This document shows, piece by piece, positions 50,959 to 59,773 of a stretch of 64,000 nt of DNA (its first letter is position 1; each line of letters opens with the position of its first letter). The notes under the pieces are model-generated. The model made no database searches. It saw only the letters and a program-made list of their open reading frames with translations, and had not been told where the DNA came from. The position numbers and the translations under genes are program-made. The stretch is taken from assembly GCF_016907545.1 (NCBI RefSeq), contig NZ_JAFBCD010000001.1, forward strand, positions 2,852,001 to 2,916,000, read 5' to 3'. This stretch comes from Paenarthrobacter ilicis (GTDB taxonomy: Bacteria > Actinomycetota > Actinomycetes > Actinomycetales > Micrococcaceae).

Positions 50959-51979
50959 GAGCTGCTGACATAAGTCTTCGTTGACCCGCTGTTTCGTTGC
51001 TGTCCCGCAACGCAACAGCGGGTCTTCGACGTTTTTCGCGGTTGAGGGCTGCGCGGAGTTGACGTTCCACTTCCCACGGGCGGCCGAGGTCCTCCCATTC
51101 GATGCGCACCACCTCCCAGCCCATGGCCTTTAGTGCCTTCTCCCTGCGCCGCTCCTGGTAAATGACCTCCTCCGTGGGGGCGTAGTCAAAGTACTTGGCC
51201 CGGCCATCAAATTCCAGGATCACCGACGATCCGGGCCAGCCGAAGTCGCCCCTGCACCGGCCCACGGGAGTGTCCACTTCAAGCTGCGACACCGCGTCGG
51301 TGATGCCCAGCTTGTTCAGCAGCACACGTGTCCGGGTCTCGCCCACGGATTCCGCGAGGGGATCGGCAGCGTCCAACACCCGGGTGACTCGTCGGCTGCC
51401 CCTGATGATCCGCCCGCTGTCCACGTAGTTCCTCATCACTGTGAAATCCGCCCCCTTGCGGGCAGCCTGATCAGCGATGACCAGGGCACGTTCAAAGTCC
51501 AGCAGCCTGGCACAGTCCACAACAGTGCGTTCAAGCGACGTGACTCTGAGCGGGTTGCGCCAGGGCGCCGTCACCTCGGTCACCTCCACGGGATCCAGCG
51601 GACTTCCATGCGCCACCACGTCCCCTCCCGAACTGGCCTGTGCCGGCGAAAACGGGGTTGTGAGGTGGACCAGGGAATCCACACTCCACGGAGAGCAGGC
51701 GTGCAAGCGTGCTGCACTGGCATGGCTGTACACACTGGCCGTGAGCGTCCCCATCTGATGGGCCTGGATCCTCACCAAATCCTGGTCCCACGGGCTCTGT
51801 CTCCGCCACTCCCAGGACCGAACGTAAATGCCGCGTCTCAACCGGACCAGTTTCCCGGAGCGCACACCCGACGTCAGGACCCTGTCCGAGATCCCCCGAA
51901 TTTCCAGGTCCACTGTGGAAGCCACCAAAGTGTTGGGCCAGTTCCGGGTGATCAGGTCGTCAAGCTTTTGCGGTTTCAT
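50942..51979 (-). CDS. Solo AbiEi-like protein with DUF559-type nuclease-like domain
   Basis: A 345-residue protein beginning [10 protein letters not shown]. The N-terminal winged helix and [10 protein letters not shown] segment resemble AbiEi-type antitoxins and related regulators. The C-terminal part (about residues 235-330) resembles the DUF559/Vsr-like PD-(D/E)XK fold, with D245 (RGDFGW), E256 and D258 (LEFDG) as candidate metal ligands, followed by [15 protein letters not shown]. No AbiEii nucleotidyltransferase is adjacent. The end overlaps asd convergently. A long upstream extension crossing the 34-bp repeats lacks a ribosome-binding site and was rejected. Confidence 0.8.
   Translation of the reverse strand: MKPQKLDDLITRNWPNTLVASTVDLEIRGISDRVLTSGVRSGKLVRLRRGIYVRSWEWRRQSPWDQDLVRIQAHQMGTLTASVYSHASAARLHACSPWSVDSLVHLTTPFSPAQASSGGDVVAHGSPLDPVEVTEVTAPWRNPLRVTSLERTVVDCARLLDFERALVIADQAARKGADFTVMRNYVDSGRIIRGSRRVTRVLDAADPLAESVGETRTRVLLNKLGITDAVSQLEVDTPVGRCRGDFGWPGSSVILEFDGRAKYFDYAPTEEVIYQERRREKALKAMGWEVVRIEWEDLGRPWEVERQLRAALNREKRRRPAVALRDSNETAGQRRLMSAAPRACP
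50984..51023 (+). terminator. asd terminator, inside the opposing gene
   Basis: A 17-bp stem with one mismatch (ACCCGCTGTT-t-CGTTGC / GCAACG-c-AACAGCGGGT), TGTCCC loop, then cttcgacgTTTTT. It lies 25 bp beyond the asd stop and within the last codons of the AbiEi-like gene, so the same sequence encodes protein on the other strand. Confidence 0.8.
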
Positions 51980-52281
51980 GGCTCCATCATGTGGGCCCCG
52001 GTGCGGCCCCCGCCATGTGCCGAATGCCCTATGTGGAGAACTGCCGGGATCAGCACCCATCGCGGGACACCAACGTTGGGCCAGCACGTTGGGGGCCCGC
52101 AAGGGTGGAGCAGGCAAACACGTTGCGGGCCCGCAAGGGTGGAGCAGGCCAGCACGTTGCGGGCCCGCAAATCCGTCGCGGGGCAGCAACGGGAAAGCGG
52201 GGCACCGACGAAGCTGCGGGGAACCCACGGAACAGGAGCAGGGCGCAGGAGCGGGCGCAGGAACCAGGCGCGTAACCAGGA
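51980..52281. other. Intergenic region with repeats
   Basis: The span between the AbiEi-like gene and the winged-helix gene, both read on the minus strand. It contains the palindromic tandem repeat listed next; outside it there is no convincing gene. Confidence 0.6.
52081..52170. repeat. 34-bp tandem repeat with palindromic core
   Basis: Two complete 34-bp units and a third of 22 bp, each carrying the 14-bp palindrome TTGCGGGCCCGCAA (the first copy has one change) next to GGGTGGAGCAGG. The flanks look related to the unit. It could be a fragment of a dispersed intergenic repeat family. Confidence 0.85.
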
Positions 52282-53433
52282 TCAGCCTGCCATGAACTCC
52301 ACATAGGCCCTGCCCTGCGCTTGGAACGAGCGCTCTGCGGCGGGCCCCAGCGGGCCGGCGAAGGGTTCGGGGACCGCGGCAATGGCCTTGCCGGAGCCGG
52401 TCCGGGCCCACGTGCCCACCACTTCGCCGCCAGCCACAATGATGCGCTTGAAAACCCCATTGTTTCCGGGCACCACAAGGCCGGCGTACTCGGGAGCAAG
52501 GACCAGGCTCCTGTCCTGGTACCCCAACAGGTATTCGTCGAACCCGGGGAGGGCCAGCAACGAGCGGGAGCCGGGCAGTCCGCCGTCGAGCATGTCCGCC
52601 ACCTCCGGCGACAACCAGTAACTGGTGCCCCCGAAAGGAAGCTCAACCAGGGTGTCCTGTACGGTCGCGAAGGCTGCGCGGGCTTCCTTCAGGGGTATCT
52701 GGCTCCACCAACAGAAGTCCTTGATGGTGGCTGGACCATGGCTCCTGAAGTAGCGGAACAGGAGCTCTGCGATCCCCTCCTCACGTGCAAGATCACGCGA
52801 TGTTGGAATCCATTCGTCGAAAGGTACGAAGAGCTGCTGGACGCCGGCCCGGCCGCCCGCCGTCAGAACTGCCGACGCTGCCATGGGACCCTGAACCAGG
52901 GATGCTTCCTGGCACAGGCATGCCAGCAGGTGGATCCCCCGCTGCGCGCCGGTAGCCTGGCCGGCCTCTTCGAATGCCTGGAACAATTCCTCGCGGCTTG
53001 CCCCGGGCAGTCCCTCGGTTCCGCGTTGGGCATGGAGGCCGTGGCACGCCTTCACGGCAAGGTCCCGGCAGTGGCTGATGTCATCTGCGGTGATGGAAAG
53101 TTCCCGGTGCCGGCCTGTCAGCGTCCTCTGCAGTCGGGGGCTGGTCAGCGCGAGGATCCACCGTAGATCCTCCGGCGCCACCAAGTGCAGGGTGCCACGC
53201 ATGGGCCAAGATCTCACCACAGTTCCGGCGTCCAGGGCAGCCCGGACGTCCGAGGCCGCGGTTCCGGGCACACGCTGCCCCACCGCCCACAATGCCATCC
53301 CCAAATCCTGTGCCTGCATGGCTGTCATCCAGCGGACGGCCCCGGGAATGCCGGGAAAGCCACCACCCAGCAGGCCTTGGCTGACCAGCCGCAAACGGCC
53401 CATATGCCGGGGTGTGATGGGAGCGCGGGCCAT
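52282..53433 (-). CDS. AlkZ-like winged-helix DNA-binding protein (HTH_42)
   Basis: A 383-residue protein of the HTH_42 family, which includes the interstrand-crosslink DNA glycosylases AlkZ/YcaQ. The Q-phi-Q motif needed for catalysis in that family appears as Q40-A-Q42 (MTAMQAQDLG). The C-terminal portion ends in the family's LVVPGNNGVFKRIIVAGGEV segment. Direct role in crosslink repair is plausible but not proved by sequence. Confidence 0.82.
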   Translation of the reverse strand: MARAPITPRHMGRLRLVSQGLLGGGFPGIPGAVRWMTAMQAQDLGMALWAVGQRVPGTAASDVRAALDAGTVVRSWPMRGTLHLVAPEDLRWILALTSPRLQRTLTGRHRELSITADDISHCRDLAVKACHGLHAQRGTEGLPGASREELFQAFEEAGQATGAQRGIHLLACLCQEASLVQGPMAASAVLTAGGRAGVQQLFVPFDEWIPTSRDLAREEGIAELLFRYFRSHGPATIKDFCWWSQIPLKEARAAFATVQDTLVELPFGGTSYWLSPEVADMLDGGLPGSRSLLALPGFDEYLLGYQDRSLVLAPEYAGLVVPGNNGVFKRIIVAGGEVVGTWARTGSGKAIAAVPEPFAGPLGPAAERSFQAQGRAYVEFMAG

Positions 53434-53518
53434 GCTTCATCCTAGAAGCGGAACGGGATACAGGGAACCTTTCCGCCGCTCCCAGCCACCGCCCAGAACC
53501 AGATCCTAAGATTGCTTC

Positions 53519-53998
53519 ATGCTCTTTGGTGACCTGGCTCCGTTTGTGCGGCCGATGAGCCGGTGGTTGGCTACCGCCGGCTGGTTCTGCACCTTCTTTG
53601 GTCTCGGTGCTGGCCTCATCGTGGCTGTGGGAACGGGTGTCAGCCTCTCGCCGTCCATGCAGGCCATTCAGACCGTCAGCCTGGTGGCCACCGCTGCCGC
53701 TGCCCTCCTGATCGGCACCGCAGCAGCCACCCAACCGGTCTCGGACCGGGATGACGACGCCCCTGAACCCTGGTTCTATCCTGCTGCCGCGGCCCAGGTC
53801 CGCAGTTTCCTCCTGGGCTCCATCGTGCTTCTCCTGGGCCTGGTTGGTTTTGCTGCCGCGGGCTTGTTCATGCCCAGCGGCCCATCGCCGCAGAGCATCG
53901 CATTCAGCCAGATCTTCCTGTTGGGCTCCGTCAGCTGCGGGCTGACGTTCCTGCTGCTCAACAAAGTCCTGCCCATCGCTGAACGGCGCACCCGCTGA
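53519..53998 (+). CDS. Four-span membrane protein
   Basis: A 159-residue protein with four hydrophobic segments (FCTFFGLGAGLIVAVGTGV, VATAAAALLIGTAAAT, LGSIVLLLGLVGFAAAGLF, FLLGSVSCGLTFLLLN) and a central acidic loop. No family recognised. Divergent from the winged-helix gene and convergent with murB. A CTGCCG-tac-CGGCAG hairpin lies in the 22-bp gap to murB. Confidence 0.75.
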   Translation: MLFGDLAPFVRPMSRWLATAGWFCTFFGLGAGLIVAVGTGVSLSPSMQAIQTVSLVATAAAALLIGTAAATQPVSDRDDDAPEPWFYPAAAAQVRSFLLGSIVLLLGLVGFAAAGLFMPSGPSPQSIAFSQIFLLGSVSCGLTFLLLNKVLPIAERRTR

Positions 53999-54020
53999 CT
54001 TCTGCCGTACCGGCAGCCTG

Positions 54021-55088
54021 CTAGAGCGAGAGCCCGATCAGCAAGGGCTCGGGGTGCAGTTCAATGCCAAAGCGTTCGACGACGCCGGCCCTCACCTGAC
54101 GCGCTACAGCCACCATGTCAGCCGCCGACGCTGATCCGCGGTTGGTGATGGCCAGGGTGTGCTTGGTGGACAAGGATGCCCGGCCACCGGAAACGCTGTC
54201 CGCCTCCAGGCCGTAGCCCTTGCCGAACCCTGCCTGATCAATCAGCCACGCTGCGGAGAGCTTCACGTGCCCGTCCGATCCCGCGGGGTATTGGGGCGCG
54301 TTCTCCGGAAGGGTCGCTGCCAGTTCCCGGGACACGATGGGGTTGGTGAAGAACGAACCAGTGGAGTACGTGTCGCGGTCTGAAGCGTCCAAGACCATTC
54401 CCTTGGAGGCACGCAACCGCAGGACTTCGCGCCGGACATCGTTTGAGTAGGCCCGCTTGCCTGCCTCGACGCCCAACACCTTCGCGAGCTCCCCGTACCG
54501 GATGGGAGCGCTCATCCTGCCCAGCAGCAATTGGAACTCCACCGTCAACACCACGTACCGGGGGGACCCGTCCACGGTGGTCTGTTTCAGGATGGAGTCA
54601 CGGTACCCGAACTTGAGCTCGGAGTTGGTGAAGGTCTGCACGGCGTTCCGTTGGCGGTCCCAGGTGCGCACGGCAGCAATGGTTTGCGAGACGTCGGATC
54701 CGTAGGCGCCTACGTTCTGCACGGGGGTGGCCCCTGTGGAACCGGGAATTCCGGACAACGCCTCTATCCCGGACCAGGCGTGCAGCACCGCATGTTCCAC
54801 CAGGGCATCCCAGTTGTGGCCGGCCTGGACCACCACGGAAACGCCCCCGCAGCTGTCCTCGGAGTTCACTGTGAAACCCTCGGAGGCGATCCTCAGGACC
54901 GTGCCGTCGTAGCCATGGTCGGAAATCAGCAGGTTGGAGCCGCCGCCGATGATCAGGAGTTTGCTGCCTGCAGCGTCGGCCGACCGGACGGCGTCGATGA
55001 TCTGGGCTTCGGTGCGCGCCTCCACGTAGTTCTGCGCGGGGCCGCCGACTGCGGCTGTGGTCAATTCGGAGAGCAGCGTCTGGGTCAC
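54021..55088 (-). CDS. murB: UDP-N-acetylenolpyruvoylglucosamine reductase
   Basis: MurB, 355 residues, reduces the enolpyruvyl group in peptidoglycan precursor synthesis with FAD. FAD loops: LLIIGGGSNLLISDHGYDG and LSGIPGSTGATPVQNVGAYG. The proton-donating Ser lies in GSFFTNP. It is the last gene of the MaoC-MFS-murB strand run, nine bases after the transporter. Confidence 0.96.
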   Translation of the reverse strand: MTQTLLSELTTAAVGGPAQNYVEARTEAQIIDAVRSADAAGSKLLIIGGGSNLLISDHGYDGTVLRIASEGFTVNSEDSCGGVSVVVQAGHNWDALVEHAVLHAWSGIEALSGIPGSTGATPVQNVGAYGSDVSQTIAAVRTWDRQRNAVQTFTNSELKFGYRDSILKQTTVDGSPRYVVLTVEFQLLLGRMSAPIRYGELAKVLGVEAGKRAYSNDVRREVLRLRASKGMVLDASDRDTYSTGSFFTNPIVSRELAATLPENAPQYPAGSDGHVKLSAAWLIDQAGFGKGYGLEADSVSGGRASLSTKHTLAITNRGSASAADMVAVARQVRAGVVERFGIELHPEPLLIGLSL

Positions 55089-55097
55089 CCATCAAGC

Positions 55098-56474
55098 CTA
55101 GCGGGAGTGGCTGGGCTCCAAGGACCCGGAGCCCGTTTTTCCTGACAGTGGTGCCAGGAAGAAACTGACCACCAGCATGACCAAAGGCGCAAGGAGCGAA
55201 TGCAGGATGCCGAAGTGCTCAGCAAGGAGGCCCAGCAAGGGAGGTCCACAGAGGAAGGCACCGTAGCCGATGGTGGACACCACCGAAACCCTCGCAGCCG
55301 CATGCACGGGGTCATCGGCCGCCGCGGACATGCCCACGGGGAAGCCCAGGGAGGCACCAAGCCCCCACAAAGCCAAGGCCACAAAGGCCAGCCACGGCAC
55401 GGGCGCAAAGACAAACAGCGCAAGGCCAACGACGGCGGTGGCTGAGCACCAGCGCATCACCACCACCCTGCCGAACCGGTCCAGGATGGCCGTCCCGGCA
55501 AAGCGGCCGATGGTCATGAAGGAAACGAACAGCCCATAGCCCACAGCGCCCGCGGCGTCGGTCTGGCCGTAGCCATCGGCAAGGGCAAGTGCCACCCAGT
55601 CCCCCGCTGCGCCTTCGGCCAAGGCCAGCCCCAGTACCAGGACGCCGATGAGCAGGGTGCGGCGGTCCCGCCAGGCCATGGCCACCAGCCGCTTGTTGTC
55701 CAACGGCTTGTTATGCAGCGGCTCGGCATCCGGCTTAACACTGTCAGAGGCAGCTGTCGTCGAGTCCCCGCGTCCCGTTGACCCGGGTGCAATGACCGGA
55801 AGCGGACCGGTGGAAGGGTCGCGGAACGTATCGGTTTCCTCCGGACGGAAGGTGCTTGCCGGCGTCGTGGTCTTCTCAGCACGGAAGAAAAAGCCTGCAG
55901 TCACCACCGCTCCGGCAACCACCACTCCCGCCATCAGGAAATGCCACACCACGGGGAGATGGATGGCCGCTGCCCAGGCACCGAAGCCCGCTGCGGCCAC
56001 GGTACCCAGGCTGAAGGAGCCGTGCAGATGAGGCATGATGTGCCGCTCCATGGCACGTTCCAGTGCTGCACCTTCAACGTTGGAAGCCGTGTTCCAGCTG
56101 GCGGTTCCCAAGCCCAGGACCACCAGGCCCGTGGCCACCACCGGAGGGCTGGCAGCAACGGAGGCACCAAAGCCGATGGTCACCAGTCCGGCGCCCACCA
56201 TGCAACTGCCAATCCAGCTGGTCAGCCGCGGCCCCAAGCGCAGCACGATAAGTCCGGAGGCAGAAATGGAGATGAAGGAAGCAACGGTCATGCACATCAG
56301 CAGGAGCCCGATGCCGCCCGGCGTCAGGTCCAGCCCGTCGCGGATGGCCGGCAAGCGGGACACCCAGGTGGCGAAGGCAATGCCGCTGGCGCCGTAAGAG
56401 GCCAAAACAGCGACGCGCCACCGGGACATTTCAGTCGCAGTGGCGCGCCGCAGGGAATCGTTCTGTTGACTCAA
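55098..56474 (-). CDS. MFS transporter
   Basis: A 458-residue 12-span major facilitator. The first spans (VAVLASYGASGIAFATWVSR), a central cytosolic loop of about 50 hydrophilic residues, and six C-terminal spans are visible. No motif points to a substrate. The start overlaps the stop of the MaoC gene by ATGA. Confidence 0.88.
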   Translation of the reverse strand: MSQQNDSLRRATATEMSRWRVAVLASYGASGIAFATWVSRLPAIRDGLDLTPGGIGLLLMCMTVASFISISASGLIVLRLGPRLTSWIGSCMVGAGLVTIGFGASVAASPPVVATGLVVLGLGTASWNTASNVEGAALERAMERHIMPHLHGSFSLGTVAAAGFGAWAAAIHLPVVWHFLMAGVVVAGAVVTAGFFFRAEKTTTPASTFRPEETDTFRDPSTGPLPVIAPGSTGRGDSTTAASDSVKPDAEPLHNKPLDNKRLVAMAWRDRRTLLIGVLVLGLALAEGAAGDWVALALADGYGQTDAAGAVGYGLFVSFMTIGRFAGTAILDRFGRVVVMRWCSATAVVGLALFVFAPVPWLAFVALALWGLGASLGFPVGMSAAADDPVHAAARVSVVSTIGYGAFLCGPPLLGLLAEHFGILHSLLAPLVMLVVSFFLAPLSGKTGSGSLEPSHSR

Positions 56475-56908
56475 GAGACCTTCACTACGGCTTGGGACTT
56501 CATGAGTACCTTGAGGCCACCGGCCATCACCGTGAGGTCAATGCGTGCCGTACGGGCTTCGGCGTCGAGGGCTCCCACTACGCCGGTCACGTCAATGACG
56601 GCACCAGCGTCCGGGGTCCCGGTGGTGTCCGTGACCAGCACCGGTTTGGTGAAGCGGGTCTGGTAATCGACGACGGCTGCGGGGTCGCCTGCCCAGTCGC
56701 TCACCAGTTGCACTGCCGCGCCCATGGTGAACATGCCGTGTGCGATGACTCCCGGCAGTTCCACGGACGTGGCGAACGCCTCGTTCCAGTGGATGGGGTT
56801 GAAATCGCCGGATGCTCCCGCGTACTTCACCAGATCCTGCCGGGTGACGTCAATGCTGCGGGCGCCGATTTCCTGGCCGACTGTCAGTTCTTCGAAGGTG
56901 GGGCTCAT
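56471..56908 (-). CDS. MaoC-family dehydratase (HadB-like)
   Basis: A 145-residue hot-dog protein with the hydratase-2 motif GASGDFNPIHWNEAFA, whose D35 and H40 form the catalytic pair. It probably dehydrates 3-hydroxyacyl thioesters as a heterodimer with the upstream protein, as HadAB does in mycobacteria. The gene is followed by an MFS transporter and murB. Confidence 0.88.
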   Translation of the reverse strand: MSPTFEELTVGQEIGARSIDVTRQDLVKYAGASGDFNPIHWNEAFATSVELPGVIAHGMFTMGAAVQLVSDWAGDPAAVVDYQTRFTKPVLVTDTTGTPDAGAVIDVTGVVGALDAEARTARIDLTVMAGGLKVLMKSQAVVKVS

Positions 56909-56910
56909 GG

Positions 56911-57360
56911 TTACTGTCCCTCTCCGCGGACCAGGATGGATGAGGTGGTGGTGGCGACCTTTTCGCCTGCCTCGGTGGAAATCTCCGAACGGGTGGTGAT
57001 CATGGCGCCGCCGCCCATGGCCCGGACACCGTCAACATGGAGCTCTGCCACCAGGCGGTCACCGGCAACGATGGCGCGGTGGTGCGTAAACCGCTGGTCG
57101 GCGTGGACCACGCGGGAGAAGTCGATGCCGGACTCGGGATCCTCCACCAGCTGGGCATCCGCACGCTGGGCAACAATGATGGCGAACGTGGGAGGCGCCA
57201 CGAGGTCGCTGTGGCCCTGGGCCTTGGCTGCTTCCACATCAAAGTGGGCTGGGTTGGTGGCTTTCACGGCCGTGGCGAATTCGCGAATCTTTTCACGGCC
57301 AACGTCGTACACCTCTGCGGCAGGGTAGCTGCGCCCCTGCAAATCCGGATTGATACTCAT
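56911..57360 (-). CDS. FAS1-type MaoC N-domain protein (HadA-like)
   Basis: A 149-residue hot-dog protein of the MaoC_dehydrat_N/FAS1 type. It lacks the catalytic D...H motif seen in the neighbour and probably holds the acyl chain in the heterodimer. Two bases separate it from the catalytic partner, indicating coupling. Confidence 0.85.
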   Translation of the reverse strand: MSINPDLQGRSYPAAEVYDVGREKIREFATAVKATNPAHFDVEAAKAQGHSDLVAPPTFAIIVAQRADAQLVEDPESGIDFSRVVHADQRFTHHRAIVAGDRLVAELHVDGVRAMGGGAMITTRSEISTEAGEKVATTTSSILVRGEGQ

Positions 57361-57397
57361 GCTCCAACCCTAGCGGCCCACGGGCACGGGATGGATG

Positions 57398-57622
57398 TTA
57401 CTTCTTGTAGCTCTTCCGGATTTTCTGTCCCCGGACCACCAGCCCGGCCACGTGCATCAACAACCCGATGCCGATCAGCGGCAAGGAAGCCATGGCGAGG
57501 CCCTGGTTGCCGGAGGTATTGCCAACAATGGAAAGGATGATTCCCACGGCAATGAGGCCCATGGCGCCGAAAACCAGCACTTTGTAGGAGGTAGGAGCGG
57601 TAGCCCAGAAGTCGTTCAGCAC
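57398..57622 (-). CDS. Small membrane protein, DUF3188-like
   Basis: A 74-residue protein with two hydrophobic spans (YKVLVFGAMGLIAVGIILSI and MASLPLIGIGLLMHVAGLVV) and a basic end (GQKIRKSYKK). Resembles DUF3188 proteins by look and length; this is not verified. Function unknown. Confidence 0.7.
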   Translation of the reverse strand: MLNDFWATAPTSYKVLVFGAMGLIAVGIILSIVGNTSGNQGLAMASLPLIGIGLLMHVAGLVVRGQKIRKSYKK

Positions 57623-57645
57623 CGTCCAAGTCTACCGGCTGGGAT

Positions 57646-58560
57646 TTAGAACAATGAGTCCTGCAATGCCGGGATCTCCGTAGTGTGGGCACCGAACTCG
57701 ATCCTGCGGCCCTTGAGCGCGCCGAGGTCAGCCACGAAACTGCCATCCACCGGGTTGCCCGCTGCATCCGGCAACGACGCCAAGGCGATGGAACCGGACA
57801 GTGAGTCGATCTGCAGTCCGTGCCCGCCGCCGTCGAACGTCGCAGGGTAAGGATGCCGCGAACCCGTGCCCGAGGCACAAACAGCATGGGCCAGCGCCGG
57901 CCGCTCCCACACCTCCTCCACCACCGTGTAACCACCCATGGCCAAGCCACCGAGCAAGTCCCGGACCCGTCCGGCGTGCTCGAGGTTCAGTTGCGACAGT
58001 TCGACGGCGGGACGCGGCTGCACCAGCGACGCCACCTTGGCAGCGGAACGGACTTGCTGGACCAAACCGAGGTCCTGCGTCACCAGGTCTTCGAGCAAAC
58101 GGACCACGCGTCCGTCCTCGGCAAGGGCCACGTAGGAAGCATGGACTGCTCCTTGCTCGGCCAGCCGGTTCCATTTGCGCGGACCGGAGGCCGTGCCCAC
58201 CTTGCTGACGCCGTGGGCAAACGTGGCCACATACAGCCAGTGGGCTTGCATGAGGTATGCCCGGAGGCCGGCAGGCACGGAACCGCCGCGGTGGAAGTCG
58301 TGCATCAGCCGCGAATCGTCCTTCGCGAAACAGGCGCCGCACTGTTTGCCGCGCTCGGCGGGAGAAGCGCTGCGGCAGGGGACGTGGGTGCGGTTCCCCG
58401 GGCCGTGGACCTTGGTGTGGCCGAGGCACCACAAACCCGGATCAACACGCAGGCCCAGGGCGGAGCCCCGGGCCAACGTGATGTCTTCAAAGATCCCGTC
58501 GGCCGGCAAAAGCCGCAACGACGGGGAGGAGGAGTCCCAAACGACCCCGTGAACCAGCAT
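57646..58560 (-). CDS. DUF2797 protein
   Basis: A 304-residue protein with the DUF2797 look: a possible metal-binding Cys/His cluster (CLGHTKVHGPGNRTHVPCRS, then CGACF) followed by HDFHRGG and SKVGTASGPRKWNRLAEQGA. Function unknown; some members have a GIY-YIG-like region but I could not confirm catalytic residues. Follows the CitE-like gene with two bases between them. Confidence 0.75.
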   Translation of the reverse strand: MLVHGVVWDSSSPSLRLLPADGIFEDITLARGSALGLRVDPGLWCLGHTKVHGPGNRTHVPCRSASPAERGKQCGACFAKDDSRLMHDFHRGGSVPAGLRAYLMQAHWLYVATFAHGVSKVGTASGPRKWNRLAEQGAVHASYVALAEDGRVVRLLEDLVTQDLGLVQQVRSAAKVASLVQPRPAVELSQLNLEHAGRVRDLLGGLAMGGYTVVEEVWERPALAHAVCASGTGSRHPYPATFDGGGHGLQIDSLSGSIALASLPDAAGNPVDGSFVADLGALKGRRIEFGAHTTEIPALQDSLF

Positions 58561-58562
58561 CC

Positions 58563-59426
58563 TTACAGGGAAGGCTGGACTCCGAATGCCACGGCAAGCT
58601 TCATGATCTTCTCTGCACGTCCCAGGCGCGGGAGGTCGGATCCGTCCCGGATGACCCGGCCGTTGGCTTCGAAATCGTTCATGAAGTCCGTGGCCCAGGC
58701 GACGTCGGACGGCGTGGGGCTGATGACCTCGTTGATCACCGTGGTCTGGTCAATGGCCAGGCACAGCTTGCCGGTCATGCCCATGGTGACGGTGATGCCG
58801 GTCTGTTCGCGCAGGATGGGGTGGTTGGTGCCCACGGTGGGTCCATCAATGGGGCCCGGAAGATTGCCTACGCGGCTGGCTACCACCAGTTTGGCCCGCG
58901 GGTACGCCATGGCTTCGGGGGTGGCGGCCATGCCGGTGTCGCGACGGAAATCGCCGGAACCAAAGGCCAGGCGGAACGCACCCTGGGCGCGTGCAATGTG
59001 GTTGGCTTCCTCGATGCCCAGTGCGGACTCAACCAATGCCACCACGGGGGTCTTGCCGTCCATGCGGTGGTAGGACTCGGTCACCTGGTCCGCGGACTCG
59101 GTCTTCGCGAGCATGACGCCCAGGAGACCCGGGGTACCGCGCAAGCCTGCGAGGTCGTCGGCCCAGAAGGGGCTGATGGCATCGTTGATGCGGACCCAGG
59201 CCTGGCCACCGGCGGTCAGCCAGTTAACAACGTTCTCCCGGGCCGCGTCCTTCTGGGACGGGTCCACGGCGTCTTCGATGTCAAGGATGATGGCGTCCGC
59301 CCGCGAACCCGCAGATTCATCAAAGAGCTCCGTTTTCATGGCATTAACAAGGAGCCAGGAACGGGCAATGTCTGCGGGAATGTTGCGGGTGGGCCGAACT
59401 GACTCGGCGGCGATGCTTGACGTCAT
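58563..59426 (-). CDS. CitE-like CoA ester lyase (HpcH/HpaI family)
   Basis: A 287-residue TIM-barrel lyase starting MTSSIAAESVRPTRN; an upstream in-frame start lacks support. Metal-binding Asp/Glu motifs are in AIILDIEDAVDPSQK and VALVESALGIEEAN. Such enzymes cleave citryl-CoA, malyl-CoA or related beta-hydroxyacyl-CoA esters; the solo CitE form (no citrate lyase alpha or gamma subunits) suggests another CoA ester. Confidence 0.85.
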   Translation of the reverse strand: MTSSIAAESVRPTRNIPADIARSWLLVNAMKTELFDESAGSRADAIILDIEDAVDPSQKDAARENVVNWLTAGGQAWVRINDAISPFWADDLAGLRGTPGLLGVMLAKTESADQVTESYHRMDGKTPVVALVESALGIEEANHIARAQGAFRLAFGSGDFRRDTGMAATPEAMAYPRAKLVVASRVGNLPGPIDGPTVGTNHPILREQTGITVTMGMTGKLCLAIDQTTVINEVISPTPSDVAWATDFMNDFEANGRVIRDGSDLPRLGRAEKIMKLAVAFGVQPSL

Positions 59427-59773
59427 GTATCTACCGTATCCGGCCAGTGGGCCGGAGGGCGAAGAATTCCGCCCGGTTGTGAGGATCAATACGAACTAAA
59501 CCCCATATGACTGTGGGGTTCGTCAGTATGAAGCCCGACGGCGGTCCCCGCCAGTCAAAGGCACCCCGCCTGCCGCTGTGGTTCACACGGCTCAACGCAG
59601 CGTCTTGTGTCCCCGGATTGCCGGGAGAGGCCCCGGATTTCCCCGTGTTTCGTGCTGTTTCCGATCGTTTCCGGGGGTTACCGGCGCGCTTCCCCTGGGT
59701 GCACGCAATGGGCTTTCATCGTTCCCAAGCCGTTCACCGGCGCACATCCTCCAACTCATCGAAAGTAGCTCCC
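59427..59773. other. Divergent region before the ABC operon
   Basis: About 350 bases between the lyase start and the substrate-binding protein start. It contains a small inverted repeat (AACCCCA / TGGGGTT) and two CCCCGGATT copies. A frame is open for ~90 codons on the plus strand but has no ribosome-binding site or signal-peptide character, so the region is probably a promoter plus long leader. No clear promoter boxes were identified. Confidence 0.5.

Noticed and set aside
50942-51979. A full AbiE toxin-antitoxin pair
   Set aside because: No AbiEii nucleotidyltransferase gene lies beside it.
52081-52170. The palindromic 34-bp repeats as a CRISPR array
   Set aside because: The units are head to tail without variable spacers and there is no cas gene.
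50942-52411. A long N-terminal extension of the AbiEi-like protein
   Set aside because: The extra 144 codons cross the tandem repeats, are Pro/Arg/Cys-rich noise and lack a ribosome-binding site.
59507-59773. An extended N-terminus of the substrate-binding lipoprotein
   Set aside because: It would place ~90 hydrophilic residues before a perfect signal peptide and lipobox.
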